From positions 1 through 40,758 of the forward strand of contig JAHRHE010000011.1 in the NCBI GenBank assembly GCA_020027965.1: a stretch of 40,758 bases of DNA, written 5' to 3'. Of the stretch, positions 25,139 to 33,838 are shown piece by piece. The first letter of the stretch is position 1; each line of letters starts with the position of its first letter. Below the pieces are notes generated by a model, which was not told the DNA's origin, did not search any database, and saw only the letters and a list, made by a program, of their open reading frames with translations. The DNA comes from Nitrospirota bacterium (GTDB lineage Bacteria; Nitrospirota; Nitrospiria; Nitrospirales; Nitrospiraceae). Position numbers and translations under genes: made by a program.

Positions 25139-25327
25139 ATGTCAACTCATCCGAAAGTGACCGCCAAAAAGCGGCAGCGGGAGCGTGACAAGGCCGAGCG
25201 ACGGAAGGAGAAAGAACTCCGCCGCGTGGAGCGGAAAGAGGCGAAGAAGGCCAGCGTGAGACTGCCCGGCGAACCAGACCCGGATCTGGCAGGGATGCGG
25301 CCCGGTCCTCAGGCTCCGCTCTTTTAA
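25139..25327 (+). CDS. Small basic coiled-coil protein
   Basis: A 62-residue protein dominated by Lys, Arg and Glu (KKRQRERDKAERRKEKELRR, then a KKAS), which should form a charged helix over about 8-40. A Pro/Gly-rich tail (GEPDPDLAGMRPGPQAPLF) follows. The ATG at 25139 has a good GAGGAG site. The composition suggests nucleic-acid or ribosome association, but no family is named. I have the impression that similar peptides occur in Nitrospira genomes; that is memory, not a search. Confidence 0.6.
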   Translation: MSTHPKVTAKKRQRERDKAERRKEKELRRVERKEAKKASVRLPGEPDPDLAGMRPGPQAPLF

Positions 25328-25544
25328 CCGTGTTTCGGGCCTTCCTCCAGCTCTGTCCGAACTGGCCCACTCCCTGTGACGTACCCCCGATTGATCCCGC
25401 CGGAGGCACGAATGGTTGCCCAGTGCCTCGCCTGCGTGCCAGACGCCGATCCAGCTCACAGAGACTGAGTCGCGGCTTTGCCCGGCTCTGACCCAATCCA
25501 AGGCTGTCCCCGCTGTGTTTCCCCACTTTGTGACCCCCGACAAC

Positions 25545-26894
25545 ATGATGTTGCTGACGGACCTGTACGAGCTGACCATGGCCGCCGGCTACCACGAGCA
25601 CGGGCCGAATGACCGGGGCACGTTCGACCTCTTCGTGAGAAAGCTCCCTCCGCATCGGTCCTACCTGATGTTCGCAGGCCTGGACCAGGTGCTGTTTTAC
25701 CTCACCCATCTGTCCGTCGGGTCGGATTCGATCCGCTATCTTCGGTCCACGGGGTTGTTTCCCCCGTCGTTCCTCAGCTACCTGCGTACGCTCCGCTTTC
25801 GCGGCGACCTGGATGCGATGCCCGAGGGTACGGTGTTCTTCCCGCATGAACCCGTGCTGCGTGTGACCGCCAATATCATCGAGGCTCAGATTGTCGAAAC
25901 GTTCCTGCTCAATGCCGTCAACCTGCAGACGCTGATCGCGACCAAGGCCTGCCGCGTCCTCGAGGCGGCGGCCGGTCGTCCGGTGGTGGAGTTTGGACTG
26001 CGCCGCGCGCACGGGATGGATGCGGGACTCAAGGGGGCACGGGCCGCCTATCTGGCCGGCTGCGCGGGGAGCTCGAATGTGCTGGCTGGGCGTCTGTATG
26101 GGATCCCGGTCTTCGGCACCATGGCGCATGCCTTCGTGCAATCGTTCCCGTCCGAGATGGAGGCGTTTCAGGCGTTCACCACCACATTCCCCAAGGGGAC
26201 CACGCTCTTGATTGATACCTACGATACGCTGGCGGGGGCGCGTCGCGCCGCACGGGTGGCCCAGGACCTGGCCCGCCATGGCAACCGGCTGGGCGGCGTG
26301 AGGCTGGATAGCGGGGACCTGATCGCACTCAGCCGGCAGGTGCGCCGGCTCCTGGATGCACGCGGTCTGCGCCGCGTCAAGATCTTCGCCACCGGCAACC
26401 TCACGGAACAGCGGATCACGGAGATCGTCACCCGCCGCGCCCCGATCGATGGGTTCGGGGTGGGCACCGACCTGAGCGTGTCGGCTGACGCGCCGAGCCT
26501 GGACGTGGTCTACAAGATGAGCGAGGTAGTGCGAGCCGGCAAGACCATGCCGACGCTGAAGCTCAGCGCGCACAAACAGACGTATCCCGGACGCAAGCAG
26601 GTGTACCGGGTGGAACGCCGGGGTCGCCTGGTGGAGGACATCCTGGCGCTGGAGGGTGAATCCCTGCCGGGGCGCCCTCTGTTGGTCCCTGTACTGCGAA
26701 AAGGGCGTCTGGTCCGACGGGTGCCTTCCCTCTCGGCGATCCGACGGCATGCGGCCGCCGAGCGAGCCAGACTTCCGTCGAACCTGCTTGAGCTCGAGGA
26801 GCGCACGATCTACCCCGTCCGGATCAGCCCCGGGCTTCAACGCTTGACCGAAGCGTGCCGGCACGCCCTGGAACGCGCCCGGCGCGGCACATAG
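25545..26894 (+). CDS. pncB: Nicotinate phosphoribosyltransferase
   Basis: This enzyme converts nicotinate, PRPP and ATP to nicotinate mononucleotide in NAD salvage. The 449-residue product shows the family's N-terminus LLTDLYELTMAAGY, then TFDLFVRKLPP, the EFGLRRAHGMDAG segment, SSNVLAG and GTMAHAFVQSF. LIDTYDT, GVRLDSGDL, FATGNLTEQRI and GFGVGTDLSVS of the phosphoribosyl-binding core follow. The frame is open back to 25416, but the ATG at 25545 matches the family start; GTG at 25530 is another option. A 636-codon minus-strand frame over the same DNA is a high-GC shadow. It is followed by a cytochrome gene on the same strand. Confidence 0.93.
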   Translation: MMLLTDLYELTMAAGYHEHGPNDRGTFDLFVRKLPPHRSYLMFAGLDQVLFYLTHLSVGSDSIRYLRSTGLFPPSFLSYLRTLRFRGDLDAMPEGTVFFPHEPVLRVTANIIEAQIVETFLLNAVNLQTLIATKACRVLEAAAGRPVVEFGLRRAHGMDAGLKGARAAYLAGCAGSSNVLAGRLYGIPVFGTMAHAFVQSFPSEMEAFQAFTTTFPKGTTLLIDTYDTLAGARRAARVAQDLARHGNRLGGVRLDSGDLIALSRQVRRLLDARGLRRVKIFATGNLTEQRITEIVTRRAPIDGFGVGTDLSVSADAPSLDVVYKMSEVVRAGKTMPTLKLSAHKQTYPGRKQVYRVERRGRLVEDILALEGESLPGRPLLVPVLRKGRLVRRVPSLSAIRRHAAAERARLPSNLLELEERTIYPVRISPGLQRLTEACRHALERARRGT

Positions 26895-26979
26895 CGTGAC
26901 CATCGTCAGTCGTCATTCATCCACCGTGAGCAAGCACGAATGATGGCAGACGAACGGTGAGCGAGCCGGTCTCGGAGCG

Positions 26980-27540
26980 ATGCCGCATCAGGAACCGAGT
27001 CAGCACGACCACGGCCAGCCTCTCTCCGGCCGGACTCGTGAGGGTCGAAGGTCCGCGGAGCGAGCGTGGACCCTGATCCTCGTCGGCCTGGTGCTGCTGG
27101 TGGGGGTTCTGTCCTATGTGTGGTTAGGACCTGCAGCGGCGCCGTCGCGGCCGAGGAGCACCGTCGCCGAGTTGACGCCCTCCCGGGTGCCGCTGGTGAC
27201 GGGAAGCGAGCCGATGGAGCAGCTCTTCATCAAGGCCGGCTGTCCGGTGTGCCACTCCATCCCGGGGATCCCGGGTGCCCAGGGACGCGTCGGGCCTAGA
27301 CTGGTGCTGGGCTCGACCGGACCGATCCGGCTGGCTGATCCGCGCTACCGAGGGAAGGGAAAGACGGTGAGGGAATACGTGATCGAGTCGATCTTGGATC
27401 CGGGCGCGTACGTGGTGCCCGGCTACCCCGACCGGGCGATGCCGCGCTGGTACGGCCAGAAACTCAGTGCCGAGGCGCTCGACAAGATGGCAGTCTATCT
27501 GGAGCAGCTCACGGATGAGCCTGCGTCGCCCCGGCGCTAG
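26980..27540 (+). CDS. Membrane-anchored monohaem cytochrome c
   Basis: A 186-residue protein with a cytoplasmic polar N-terminus (about 1-29, HDHG...), one TM anchor (about 30-50) and a periplasmic cytochrome c domain. The haem-binding motif CPVCH lies at 88-92. M154 (DRAMPRWYGQ) is a good candidate for the distal axial ligand, and KLSAEALDKMAVYLEQL is the typical C-terminal helix. It probably passes electrons in the periplasm. Many such small cytochromes occur in nitrite oxidisers, but no partner complex is encoded nearby. The start ATG at 26980 follows GGAGCG. It converges with pilU. Confidence 0.88.
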   Translation: MPHQEPSQHDHGQPLSGRTREGRRSAERAWTLILVGLVLLVGVLSYVWLGPAAAPSRPRSTVAELTPSRVPLVTGSEPMEQLFIKAGCPVCHSIPGIPGAQGRVGPRLVLGSTGPIRLADPRYRGKGKTVREYVIESILDPGAYVVPGYPDRAMPRWYGQKLSAEALDKMAVYLEQLTDEPASPRR

Positions 27541-27581
27541 TCGGCTACTCCGGCTGCTCTGTGATGGGCATCCGAGTCGGA

Positions 27582-28688
27582 TTATCGCTTGAGTGTTTGT
27601 CCCTCGGTTCCCCTGGCCTCCTCTTTCTTGATCCCCGCCAGCTTGATCTTCAGCCGGAGATTATTGGCGCTGTCTGCGTTGATCAGCGCCTGCTCCAGGC
27701 TGATCTTCTCGTCCCGATAGAGCAGAAAGAGGACGTGGTCGAAGGTCGAGCAGCCCTGTTCGATCCCTTGTTCCATGGCCTCCTTGAGCAGGTCGGCTTG
27801 CCCTTTCTTGATGAGGTCCTTGATCCGAGGGGTATCCAGGAGGATCTCGCAGGCGGGAACCCGCGAGCCGTCCAGCGCGGGGATCAGGCGTTGCGAGACG
27901 ATCGCCTTCAGGTTCATGGAGAGCTGCAAGTAGATCTGCGGATGGCGCTCGGACGGGAAAAAATTGATGATGCGCTCGATGCACTGGTTGGCGTTGTTGG
28001 CGTGGAGTGTCGCCAGACACAAGTGGCCGGTCTCGGCGAAGGCGATCGCCGCCTCCATGGTTTCGGTATCGCGAATCTCGCCGATCAGAATCACGTCGGG
28101 TGCCTGCCGCAGCGTGTTCTTCAGCGCCATCTCGTAGGAATGGGTGTCGAACCCGATCTCGCGCTGCGTGATGACCGATCGCTTATGCCTGTGGACGAAC
28201 TCGATCGGGTCCTCCACGGTGACGATATGGCCGGGGGCGGTGCTGTTCCGATAGTCGATCATGGCCGCCAGCGAGGTGGACTTCCCGCACCCTGTCGCCC
28301 CGACGAACAGGACGAGGCCACGGTTGCACATCGCGAGGTCTTTGATGATCGGCGGCAGGCCCAGCCCATCGACGGGGACGATCTCGAGTTTGATCTGTCG
28401 GATGACGATCCCAATATTGCCCCGCTGGCGGAACAGATTGACGCGGAAGCGACCCAGCTCCGGGTAAAACAGCGCCAGGTTCATCTCCATCTTCTCCTCG
28501 AACTCCCTTTTCTGCTTGTCCCGCATCATGGCGTTGGCCAGGGCTTCGAGCTGTTCATTGTTAAAGGGGGTGCCGGCGGTGATGTGGGTGACGCCTTGGA
28601 TGCGGTAGATCGGAGTCAGGTCCACCGTCAGGTAGATATCCGACGCGCCGCGATCGACCATGACTTTCAGTAAGCCACGAATGTCCAT
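27582..28688 (-). CDS. pilU: Type IV pilus retraction ATPase PilU-like
   Basis: A hexameric AAA-type motor of the PilT/VirB11 superfamily, acting at the cytoplasmic base of type IV pili as an accessory retraction ATPase. The 368-residue protein has a PAS-like N-terminal domain (about 1-100) and Walker A GATGCGKST (130-138). ASP box EDPIEFVHRHKRS, Walker B with DVILIGEIRDTETM and the His box HLCLATLHANNANQ follow. It lacks the AIRNLxR signature of PilT and has instead TPRIKDLIKKG, as PilU proteins do, and a charged C-terminal tail. The ATG at 28688 is used. It lies 49 bp after pilT on the same strand, so the two are probably one operon. Confidence 0.93.
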   Translation of the reverse strand: MDIRGLLKVMVDRGASDIYLTVDLTPIYRIQGVTHITAGTPFNNEQLEALANAMMRDKQKREFEEKMEMNLALFYPELGRFRVNLFRQRGNIGIVIRQIKLEIVPVDGLGLPPIIKDLAMCNRGLVLFVGATGCGKSTSLAAMIDYRNSTAPGHIVTVEDPIEFVHRHKRSVITQREIGFDTHSYEMALKNTLRQAPDVILIGEIRDTETMEAAIAFAETGHLCLATLHANNANQCIERIINFFPSERHPQIYLQLSMNLKAIVSQRLIPALDGSRVPACEILLDTPRIKDLIKKGQADLLKEAMEQGIEQGCSTFDHVLFLLYRDEKISLEQALINADSANNLRLKIKLAGIKKEEARGTEGQTLKR

Positions 28689-28737
28689 TGCCTTCCTCCC
28701 GCAGAGTGCCTGGCGGAGATCCCTGCTGCGTGAGCGA

Positions 28738-29817
28738 TCAAGCGGCCCCGCCGGCCGCCGCCGTTCCGGCGGGCGCGACCCCGCCGAACAAATTGGGGGT
28801 CATGCTCCGGGACTGGGCTTCCGACTTGGTGACGAGGCCGCGTGTGACCAGTTCGACCAACGACATATCCATGGTCTGCATCCCGTCCTTCTTGCTCGCC
28901 TGCATGATGCCGGGGATCTGGTGGAGCTTCGCCTCCCGGACGAGGTTCCGGATGGCGGTCGTGCCGGTCATGACCTCCAGGGCCGCTACCCGACCGCCGC
29001 CCTTCTTCTTGAGGAGCGTCTGGGTGATGACCCCCTCAATTGACTCGGCCAATTGGGCGCGAACCTGGTTCTGCTGGTTGGGCGGGAAGACGTCGATGAT
29101 GCGGTCCACGGTCTTCGGGGCGCTGGAGGTGTGCAGGGAGGCAAACACCAAGTGCCCCGTCTCGGCGGCGGTCAAGGCGAGCTGGATGGTTTCTAGGTCC
29201 CGCATCTCACCCACCATGATGATGTCGGGATCCTCCCGCAATCCCGACTTCAGCGCATTGGCGAAGGAGTGGGTGTGGGGTCCCAACTCGCGCTGGTTGA
29301 CCAGGCATTTCTTGGACTTGTGGACGAACTCGATCGGGTCCTCAATCGTGAGGATGTGTCCCTCAAACGTGTCGTTGAGATAGTCCAGCATGCCGGCCAG
29401 CGAGGTGGATTTCCCGCATCCTGTCGGACCGGTCACGAGGACCAGGCCCTTTTCCCTATCGCAGAGTTGCCGCATGATGGGCGGCATGCCCAAGGCTTCC
29501 AGGGGCTGGATCAGGGTCGGGATCGTTCGGAACACGGCGCCCAGTCCCCGGCGCTGCAGGAACACGTTGACCCGGAAGCGGGCAATGTCCCCCATCTCGA
29601 ACGAGAAATCGCATTCATGGGTCTCCTCAAAGACCCGGCGGTGCGCGTCGCTCATCATGTCGTAGATCATGCCGCTGACTTCTTCCTTGCTGAGCGCAGG
29701 ATGATCCAGTTTTTTCAACTCGCCATGGATGCGCAGCATGGGCGGCTCGCCCGCACTAATGTGACAGTCCGAGGCCTCCTGCTCCACCCCGAAGCTCAGC
29801 AACTGCGTCATGTCCAT
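28738..29817 (-). CDS. pilT: Type IV pilus retraction ATPase PilT
   Basis: PilT powers pilus retraction and twitching motility. The 359-residue protein starts with the family-typical MDMTQLLSFGVEQEASDCHISAGEPP. It has Walker A GPTGCGKST (130-138), EDPIEFVHKSKK, Walker B DIIMVGEMRDLETI (about 198-211), HLVFASLHTSSAPKT and the PilT hallmark AIRNLVREAKLHQI. The C-terminus ends in a Gly/Ala-rich tail (GGVAPAGTAAAGGAA). The ATG at 29817 has a GGAGG site at about 5 bp. No pilin or pilus assembly genes are in the window. Confidence 0.96.
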   Translation of the reverse strand: MDMTQLLSFGVEQEASDCHISAGEPPMLRIHGELKKLDHPALSKEEVSGMIYDMMSDAHRRVFEETHECDFSFEMGDIARFRVNVFLQRRGLGAVFRTIPTLIQPLEALGMPPIMRQLCDREKGLVLVTGPTGCGKSTSLAGMLDYLNDTFEGHILTIEDPIEFVHKSKKCLVNQRELGPHTHSFANALKSGLREDPDIIMVGEMRDLETIQLALTAAETGHLVFASLHTSSAPKTVDRIIDVFPPNQQNQVRAQLAESIEGVITQTLLKKKGGGRVAALEVMTGTTAIRNLVREAKLHQIPGIMQASKKDGMQTMDMSLVELVTRGLVTKSEAQSRSMTPNLFGGVAPAGTAAAGGAA

Positions 29818-29955
29818 ACCAGTCCTCCACCCACACTCACAGGGTTGTCACTATACCATAGCTCTGTCTTCTCAGCCATCCTTCGCACCGAGTTTGCGCT
29901 CCCTCGAAGGCGCCTGTCAGCCGCCTTCCAGGATCTCCCTGGCCCCGGCCAGAGG

Positions 29956-31116
29956 TCACACGAGACCCAGCGCGCGCCCTGCGTCCTGGAACGCAGCCAG
30001 GACGGACTCGAGCTGTTCGTGCGAGTGTTCGGATGTCACCGTGACCCGGATCCGGCTACTCTGCCGGGGAACTGTGGGCGGACGGATGGCCGGGGCATAG
30101 ACTCCGGACTGGAAGAGCCGCTCGGCCATCCTGGTGGCCATGTCCGCATCTCCGATCAGGACCGGGATGATCGGGCTGACGGTCTCGGTGGTATGAAACC
30201 CGAGGGAGGTGAGGCCGGCGTAGAGATGTTCCCGGTTGGCCCAAAGCCGGGTGCGCCGCTCCGGCTCGGAGCGAAGGATCTCAAGCCCTGCCAGCGAGGC
30301 TGCTGCGGTGGCTGGGGGAGGAGCCGTGGTGTAGATGAAGGAGCGAGCCGTGTTGAGCAGGTACCGGATGAAATTGTCGGGGCCAGCCACATACGCCCCG
30401 CTGCTGCCCAGCGCTTTGCCCAGTGTGCCCATGTGGAACGGGAGACGTGACTCGACCCCGAAGTGTTCCAGCGTGCCCCGGCCGTGAGGGCCCATGACGC
30501 CCGTGCCGTGCGCGTCGTCCACCAGCACGCGGGCGCCGTACCGGTCCGCGAGCGCGATCAACTCCGGAAGCGGCGCCACGTCTCCGTCCATGCTGAACAG
30601 GCCGTCGGTCACGAGGAGCGTCTCGCGACGCGCCGAGCGTCTGGCGAGCAGCGTCCTGACCTGGGCCACGTCCCGGTGGCGAAAGACGCGGAACTCGGCG
30701 CCGCTCAACCGGCATCCGTCAATGAGGCTCGCGTGACAGAGGCGGTCGGCCAAGATCAGCCCCCCTGAGCCGATCAGAGCCGGGACGAGGCCGAGGTTGG
30801 CCAGATACCCGGAACCGAACAGCAGCGCCGCTTCAGTGCCCTTGAACCGGGCCAGCGCCGCCTCGAGTTCCATGTGCGGTGGGAAGGTCCCGGACAGCAG
30901 GCGGGAAGCACCAGACCCTGCGCCGAACGCCTCCGTGGCTGCAATCGCCGCCGCTTTCACCTTGGGGTGGGCGGCGAGACCCAGGTAGTCGTTCGACGCC
31001 ATCAGGATAACCCGACGTCCTTCGGTGATCACGACCGGACCTGGCTCCGACTCGATGAGCCGGAGACGCCGCACGAGGTGCCGCGCCTCAAGCTGGTGCA
31101 GGTGCTTCTCGAACAT
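29956..31116 (-). CDS. bioF: 8-amino-7-oxononanoate synthase
   Basis: A PLP-dependent alpha-oxoamine synthase that condenses pimeloyl-ACP/CoA with alanine in biotin synthesis. The 386-residue protein shows MASNDYLGLAAHP, GAGSGASRLLSGT, HASLIDGCRLSGA, the PLP-Asp segment LVDDAHGTGVMGP and the Schiff-base lysine K234 in MGTLGKALGSSG. The C-terminal YAPAIRPPTVP...RIRVTVT is also present. The closely related 2-amino-3-ketobutyrate CoA ligase (Kbl) is an alternative. The PPTVP...RVTVT region and length favour BioF. No other bio genes are seen here. The ATG at 31116 faces the divergent TPR gene; a weak promoter (TTGACA 31177-31172, TATAGG 31156-31151, 15-bp spacer) may serve it. Confidence 0.88.
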   Translation of the reverse strand: MFEKHLHQLEARHLVRRLRLIESEPGPVVITEGRRVILMASNDYLGLAAHPKVKAAAIAATEAFGAGSGASRLLSGTFPPHMELEAALARFKGTEAALLFGSGYLANLGLVPALIGSGGLILADRLCHASLIDGCRLSGAEFRVFRHRDVAQVRTLLARRSARRETLLVTDGLFSMDGDVAPLPELIALADRYGARVLVDDAHGTGVMGPHGRGTLEHFGVESRLPFHMGTLGKALGSSGAYVAGPDNFIRYLLNTARSFIYTTAPPPATAAASLAGLEILRSEPERRTRLWANREHLYAGLTSLGFHTTETVSPIIPVLIGDADMATRMAERLFQSGVYAPAIRPPTVPRQSSRIRVTVTSEHSHEQLESVLAAFQDAGRALGLV

Positions 31117-31214
31117 ATCGCGTTACGATTTGATCCGGCCCCATCCCATTCCTATACCTTGCGCTGGGCGCTGTCAACGAGCCTGTCGTGCGCCGGAGTC
31201 GTGACGGCCGAGAA

Positions 31215-31243
31215 TTGACAACAGGAGTGCAAGCTTGTATAAC
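31215..31243 (+). promoter_or_regulatory. Sigma-70 promoter of the YfgM-like gene
   Basis: TTGACA (31215-31220), a 17-bp spacer, and TATAAC (31238-31243) form a near-consensus promoter. Transcription would begin near 31250. This leaves a normal leader only if translation begins at 31303 or 31336, not at the GTG at 31261. Confidence 0.65.
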
Positions 31244-31302
31244 GGCGCACGTGCGATCGGGTGCGGTCGCGCGAGACCGACGAACGAGCACAGTCGCTTC
31301 CG

Positions 31303-32079
31303 ATGGGCTACCGAATCAGACTTCCCTCCAAGAGCATGCCGACGGATGAGGCGCACCTCCTCAGCGGCATGGAGCGCTTCGTCTTGAGCCTGCGGGAGCA
31401 CCGCCAGTGGGTTCTGGGAGGGGGTATCGTCCTGCTGGCGGCGGTGGCGGTGGTCGCGGCGGTCATGTGGCTGGACCATCGGAATACGGAGCAGGCGCAG
31501 GAGCTGAACCGACAGGCCACGTTCCTGTACCTGTATCGGCCGGCGGACAATCCGGTGAAGGCGGATGAAAATCTTCGGAAGGCGATCGCGCTGTACCGTC
31601 AGCTCGTCGAACAGTATCCGAGAACCGCCATTGCCCCGATGGCGTTGTACCACTTGGCCAATGCCCAGGTGCAAGCGAACGACCTTGGCGGCGCGATCGA
31701 GAGCTACCAGAAGTATGTCGAGATGTACGGTGCGAGCAAGGCCATGCTCGGGCTCGTGTACCAACGGCTGGGGTACGTCTACCTTCTGCGGGGCGACCGC
31801 GACAAGGCCGTCAAGGCCTTCGAGTCGGTGCTCGCGGTGCCGGGCGCCCTCAATAAGGACCAGGCCTTGTACGAACTGGCCAAGCTGGAGGAAGTGGAGT
31901 CCCACCCCCAGGCGGCGGTGGCCCGCTATCAGGAGTTGATGAAAGCGTATCCGAACTCCCCGTTCGCGGGTGAAGCGACTGTGCGTGCCAAGGCTTTGGA
32001 GCTCAAGCAGAGCCCGGAGAGTCAGCCCGCGGGCCGTCCTTCGGCCACGCCGACAGCGCCGGAACAAGGGAAGAAATAA
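31303..32079 (+). CDS. YfgM-like TPR inner-membrane protein
   Basis: A 258-residue protein: short cytoplasmic N-terminus, one TM helix (about 41-63, WVLGGGIVLLAAVAVVAAVMWL) and a long extracytoplasmic TPR region (about 80-235). The repeats read NLRKAIALYRQLVEQYPRT, ALYHLANAQVQANDLGGAI and VYQRLGYVYLLRGDRDKAVKAF. A Pro/Ser-rich tail follows. The layout matches YfgM, a protein linked to periplasmic chaperones and the Sec translocon. The start is chosen from the promoter position and the MGYRIRLPSKS beginning; the ATG at 31336 is the alternative. It converges with the MltD-like gene. Confidence 0.78.
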   Translation: MGYRIRLPSKSMPTDEAHLLSGMERFVLSLREHRQWVLGGGIVLLAAVAVVAAVMWLDHRNTEQAQELNRQATFLYLYRPADNPVKADENLRKAIALYRQLVEQYPRTAIAPMALYHLANAQVQANDLGGAIESYQKYVEMYGASKAMLGLVYQRLGYVYLLRGDRDKAVKAFESVLAVPGALNKDQALYELAKLEEVESHPQAAVARYQELMKAYPNSPFAGEATVRAKALELKQSPESQPAGRPSATPTAPEQGKK

Positions 32080-32106
32080 TCCAGAGGCAGAACGCAGGTG
32101 TGCCGG

Positions 32107-33543
32107 TTAGGGGCCGACGGCAATCAATTCGCCAGGCCGAAGCAGTCGACTCCTGAGATTGTTGCGTTCCCGAAGCTCCGCCACGGTCAGTTTGAAGCGC
32201 TTCGCGATCGTCCAGAGACTATCTCCCAAACGAACCCGGTACCATCCCTGTTTCCCCCTTGCCTGGAGGTCCCCTCGCTTGCCCGAGAACAGGGGTGGCT
32301 TCCACGTCGGCACCTGATCCAGCGCGGGTCCGACCGTCGCGGCCATTCCCACCGGGACCTTGAGTTGGTACGCCGTCTTGTCCGGCGGGGTGACATCCCG
32401 ACGCAACTCCGGGTTGAGACGCCGCAGCTCCTGATACGGGACCCCCGTGACTTTTTCGACGTCGCGGAAATGCACCGGGCGCTCGACGATGACCTCCTCA
32501 AACTGATGCGGATCCGGCGGGTCAGCCGGGAACCCGTACTGTTCCGGATTTTTCGCGATGATGGTGGCGGCCATGAAGCGCGGGACGTATTCTCTGGTTT
32601 CACGCCGGATGAGCCTGGTCTGGGCCAGTTCCCAGTAACTCTCGGCGCGCGCTTTCTGAAGGGCCCGCGACACCCTCCCCTCGCCCGCATTGTAGGCCGC
32701 GAGGGCCAATGGCCAGGTCCCGAAGAGATCATACAGGTCGCGCAGGTACCGCGCGGCGGCCACCGTGGATTTGACGGGGTCCCGTCGTTCATCGACATAG
32801 TGATCGATCCGGAGTCCGTAGAGTCTGGCCGTGCCGGTCATGAACTGCCAGGGGCCGGTCGCACGGGCGCGCGAGTAAGCTTTCGGGTTGAACCCGCTCT
32901 CGACCAGCGATAAGAATACGAGGTCGCTCGGGAGGTTGAATTCGGTAAAAATTCTGTCCACGAGGGGTTTGTAGTGACGCAAGCGCGTCAGCCACTCTTC
33001 GAAGCGGTCACGCATCGTGGTGTTAAACGACTGAATGTGGAGTTCCACTCGGCGATTGAGGACGATGGGCACGTCGTAGTCGGGCAGGCTCTGACCGCTC
33101 TCCCGTTCCCCGTAGGTGTCCGAACGCTGGGCTGCTGGGAGAAACATCTCGGCGAAGCGCCAGGGCAGGCCTGGCGGCCCGAGTGCGGGGAGACGCACCT
33201 CCAGGCCTTCCAACCCGCGCCCCTTCGGCTCCAGAGCTTCCGGTGCCTGGTCATCTGCAAGCGGAGTGGCCAGCAGCTGCGCGAGTGCCTCAGCCCCGAG
33301 CGGGCCTGCTGGCGGATCTGATGGTTGGACCGGACCCGCGTCCTCCCGCAGGGCAGGCTCCTCCCCCGAATCGGTTTGCATCACCTTCGGATCAGCCGTG
33401 AGCGGCCGAGTCCCGACATCGGCAGGCTCCGCGCTCGCGATGGCCGGTCCATTGAAGGGTTCGAAGGGGCCTTGAAGGATTCCCCATCCCGCGAGCAGGG
33501 CGCAGATGAACAGACTCAGCACGCGACCGATATTGTGGCCCAC
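32107..33543 (-). CDS. mltD: MltD-type lytic transglycosylase with LysM
   Basis: A periplasmic murein hydrolase that cleaves the MurNAc-GlcNAc bond with 1,6-anhydro product formation. With the GTG at 33543 the protein has 478 residues: a signal segment, a low-complexity Pro/Ala/Glu linker (about 35-150), and an SLT/GH23 domain (about 190-330). This domain contains catalytic E216 in SLVESGFNPKAYS, then ATGPWQFM and LALAAYNAGEGRV. A C-terminal LysM follows (about 430-477, YRVRLGDSLWTIAKRFKLTVAELRERN). The longer TTG start at 33582 lies almost at the predicted transcription start, whereas GTG 33543 has GGGGG at suitable spacing. Fold assignment is secure. Confidence 0.9.
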   Translation of the reverse strand: MGHNIGRVLSLFICALLAGWGILQGPFEPFNGPAIASAEPADVGTRPLTADPKVMQTDSGEEPALREDAGPVQPSDPPAGPLGAEALAQLLATPLADDQAPEALEPKGRGLEGLEVRLPALGPPGLPWRFAEMFLPAAQRSDTYGERESGQSLPDYDVPIVLNRRVELHIQSFNTTMRDRFEEWLTRLRHYKPLVDRIFTEFNLPSDLVFLSLVESGFNPKAYSRARATGPWQFMTGTARLYGLRIDHYVDERRDPVKSTVAAARYLRDLYDLFGTWPLALAAYNAGEGRVSRALQKARAESYWELAQTRLIRRETREYVPRFMAATIIAKNPEQYGFPADPPDPHQFEEVIVERPVHFRDVEKVTGVPYQELRRLNPELRRDVTPPDKTAYQLKVPVGMAATVGPALDQVPTWKPPLFSGKRGDLQARGKQGWYRVRLGDSLWTIAKRFKLTVAELRERNNLRSRLLRPGELIAVGP

Positions 33544-33590
33544 AATTCCCCCGCCGCTCCTGAACGTTTCGTGATTTCTCAATGAATCCT

Positions 33591-33619
33591 AGCCTATCGG
33601 TGGAACGATATCTTGTCAA
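33591..33619 (-). promoter_or_regulatory. Promoter of the MltD-like gene
   Basis: On the minus strand TTGACA (33619-33614), 17 bp, then TAGGCT (33596-33591). The -35 is perfect and the -10 moderate. It predicts transcription from about 33584, favouring the GTG start at 33543. Confidence 0.5.
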
Positions 33620-33696
33620 GGTGAAATCATGTCGCGAGGGACCTTCGGAGTCTACGCAACCTACTGGAAAAAGGCCTCTCAGGGCCCATCGTTGCC

Positions 33697-33725
33697 TTGA
33701 CAGTGGTGGGAGCGTGTGATAGCGT
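33697..33725 (+). promoter_or_regulatory. Promoter of the aminotransferase-serA genes
   Basis: TTGACA (33697-33702), 17 bp, then TAGCGT (33720-33725). The -35 is perfect, the -10 weak. The leader to the start at 33839 would be about 105 nt. A short-range inverted arrangement with the divergent mltD promoter puts the two -35 boxes about 78 bp apart. Confidence 0.45.
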
Positions 33726-33838
33726 AACGCCCTTCCGCGAACGAGCAAGGCGCTCGGCACTGACGTTCAGACAGACACCCACCACGCGGCAGCCCGGTTG
33801 AGGATTCAGCCGGTTGTCTATCAAGGGAGAGCCGTCCG

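Noticed and set aside
24993-26903. 636-codon minus-strand open frame over pncB
   Set aside because: It lies opposite a clear nicotinate phosphoribosyltransferase, is rich in Arg, His, Gln and Pro as high-GC shadows are, and shows no domain.
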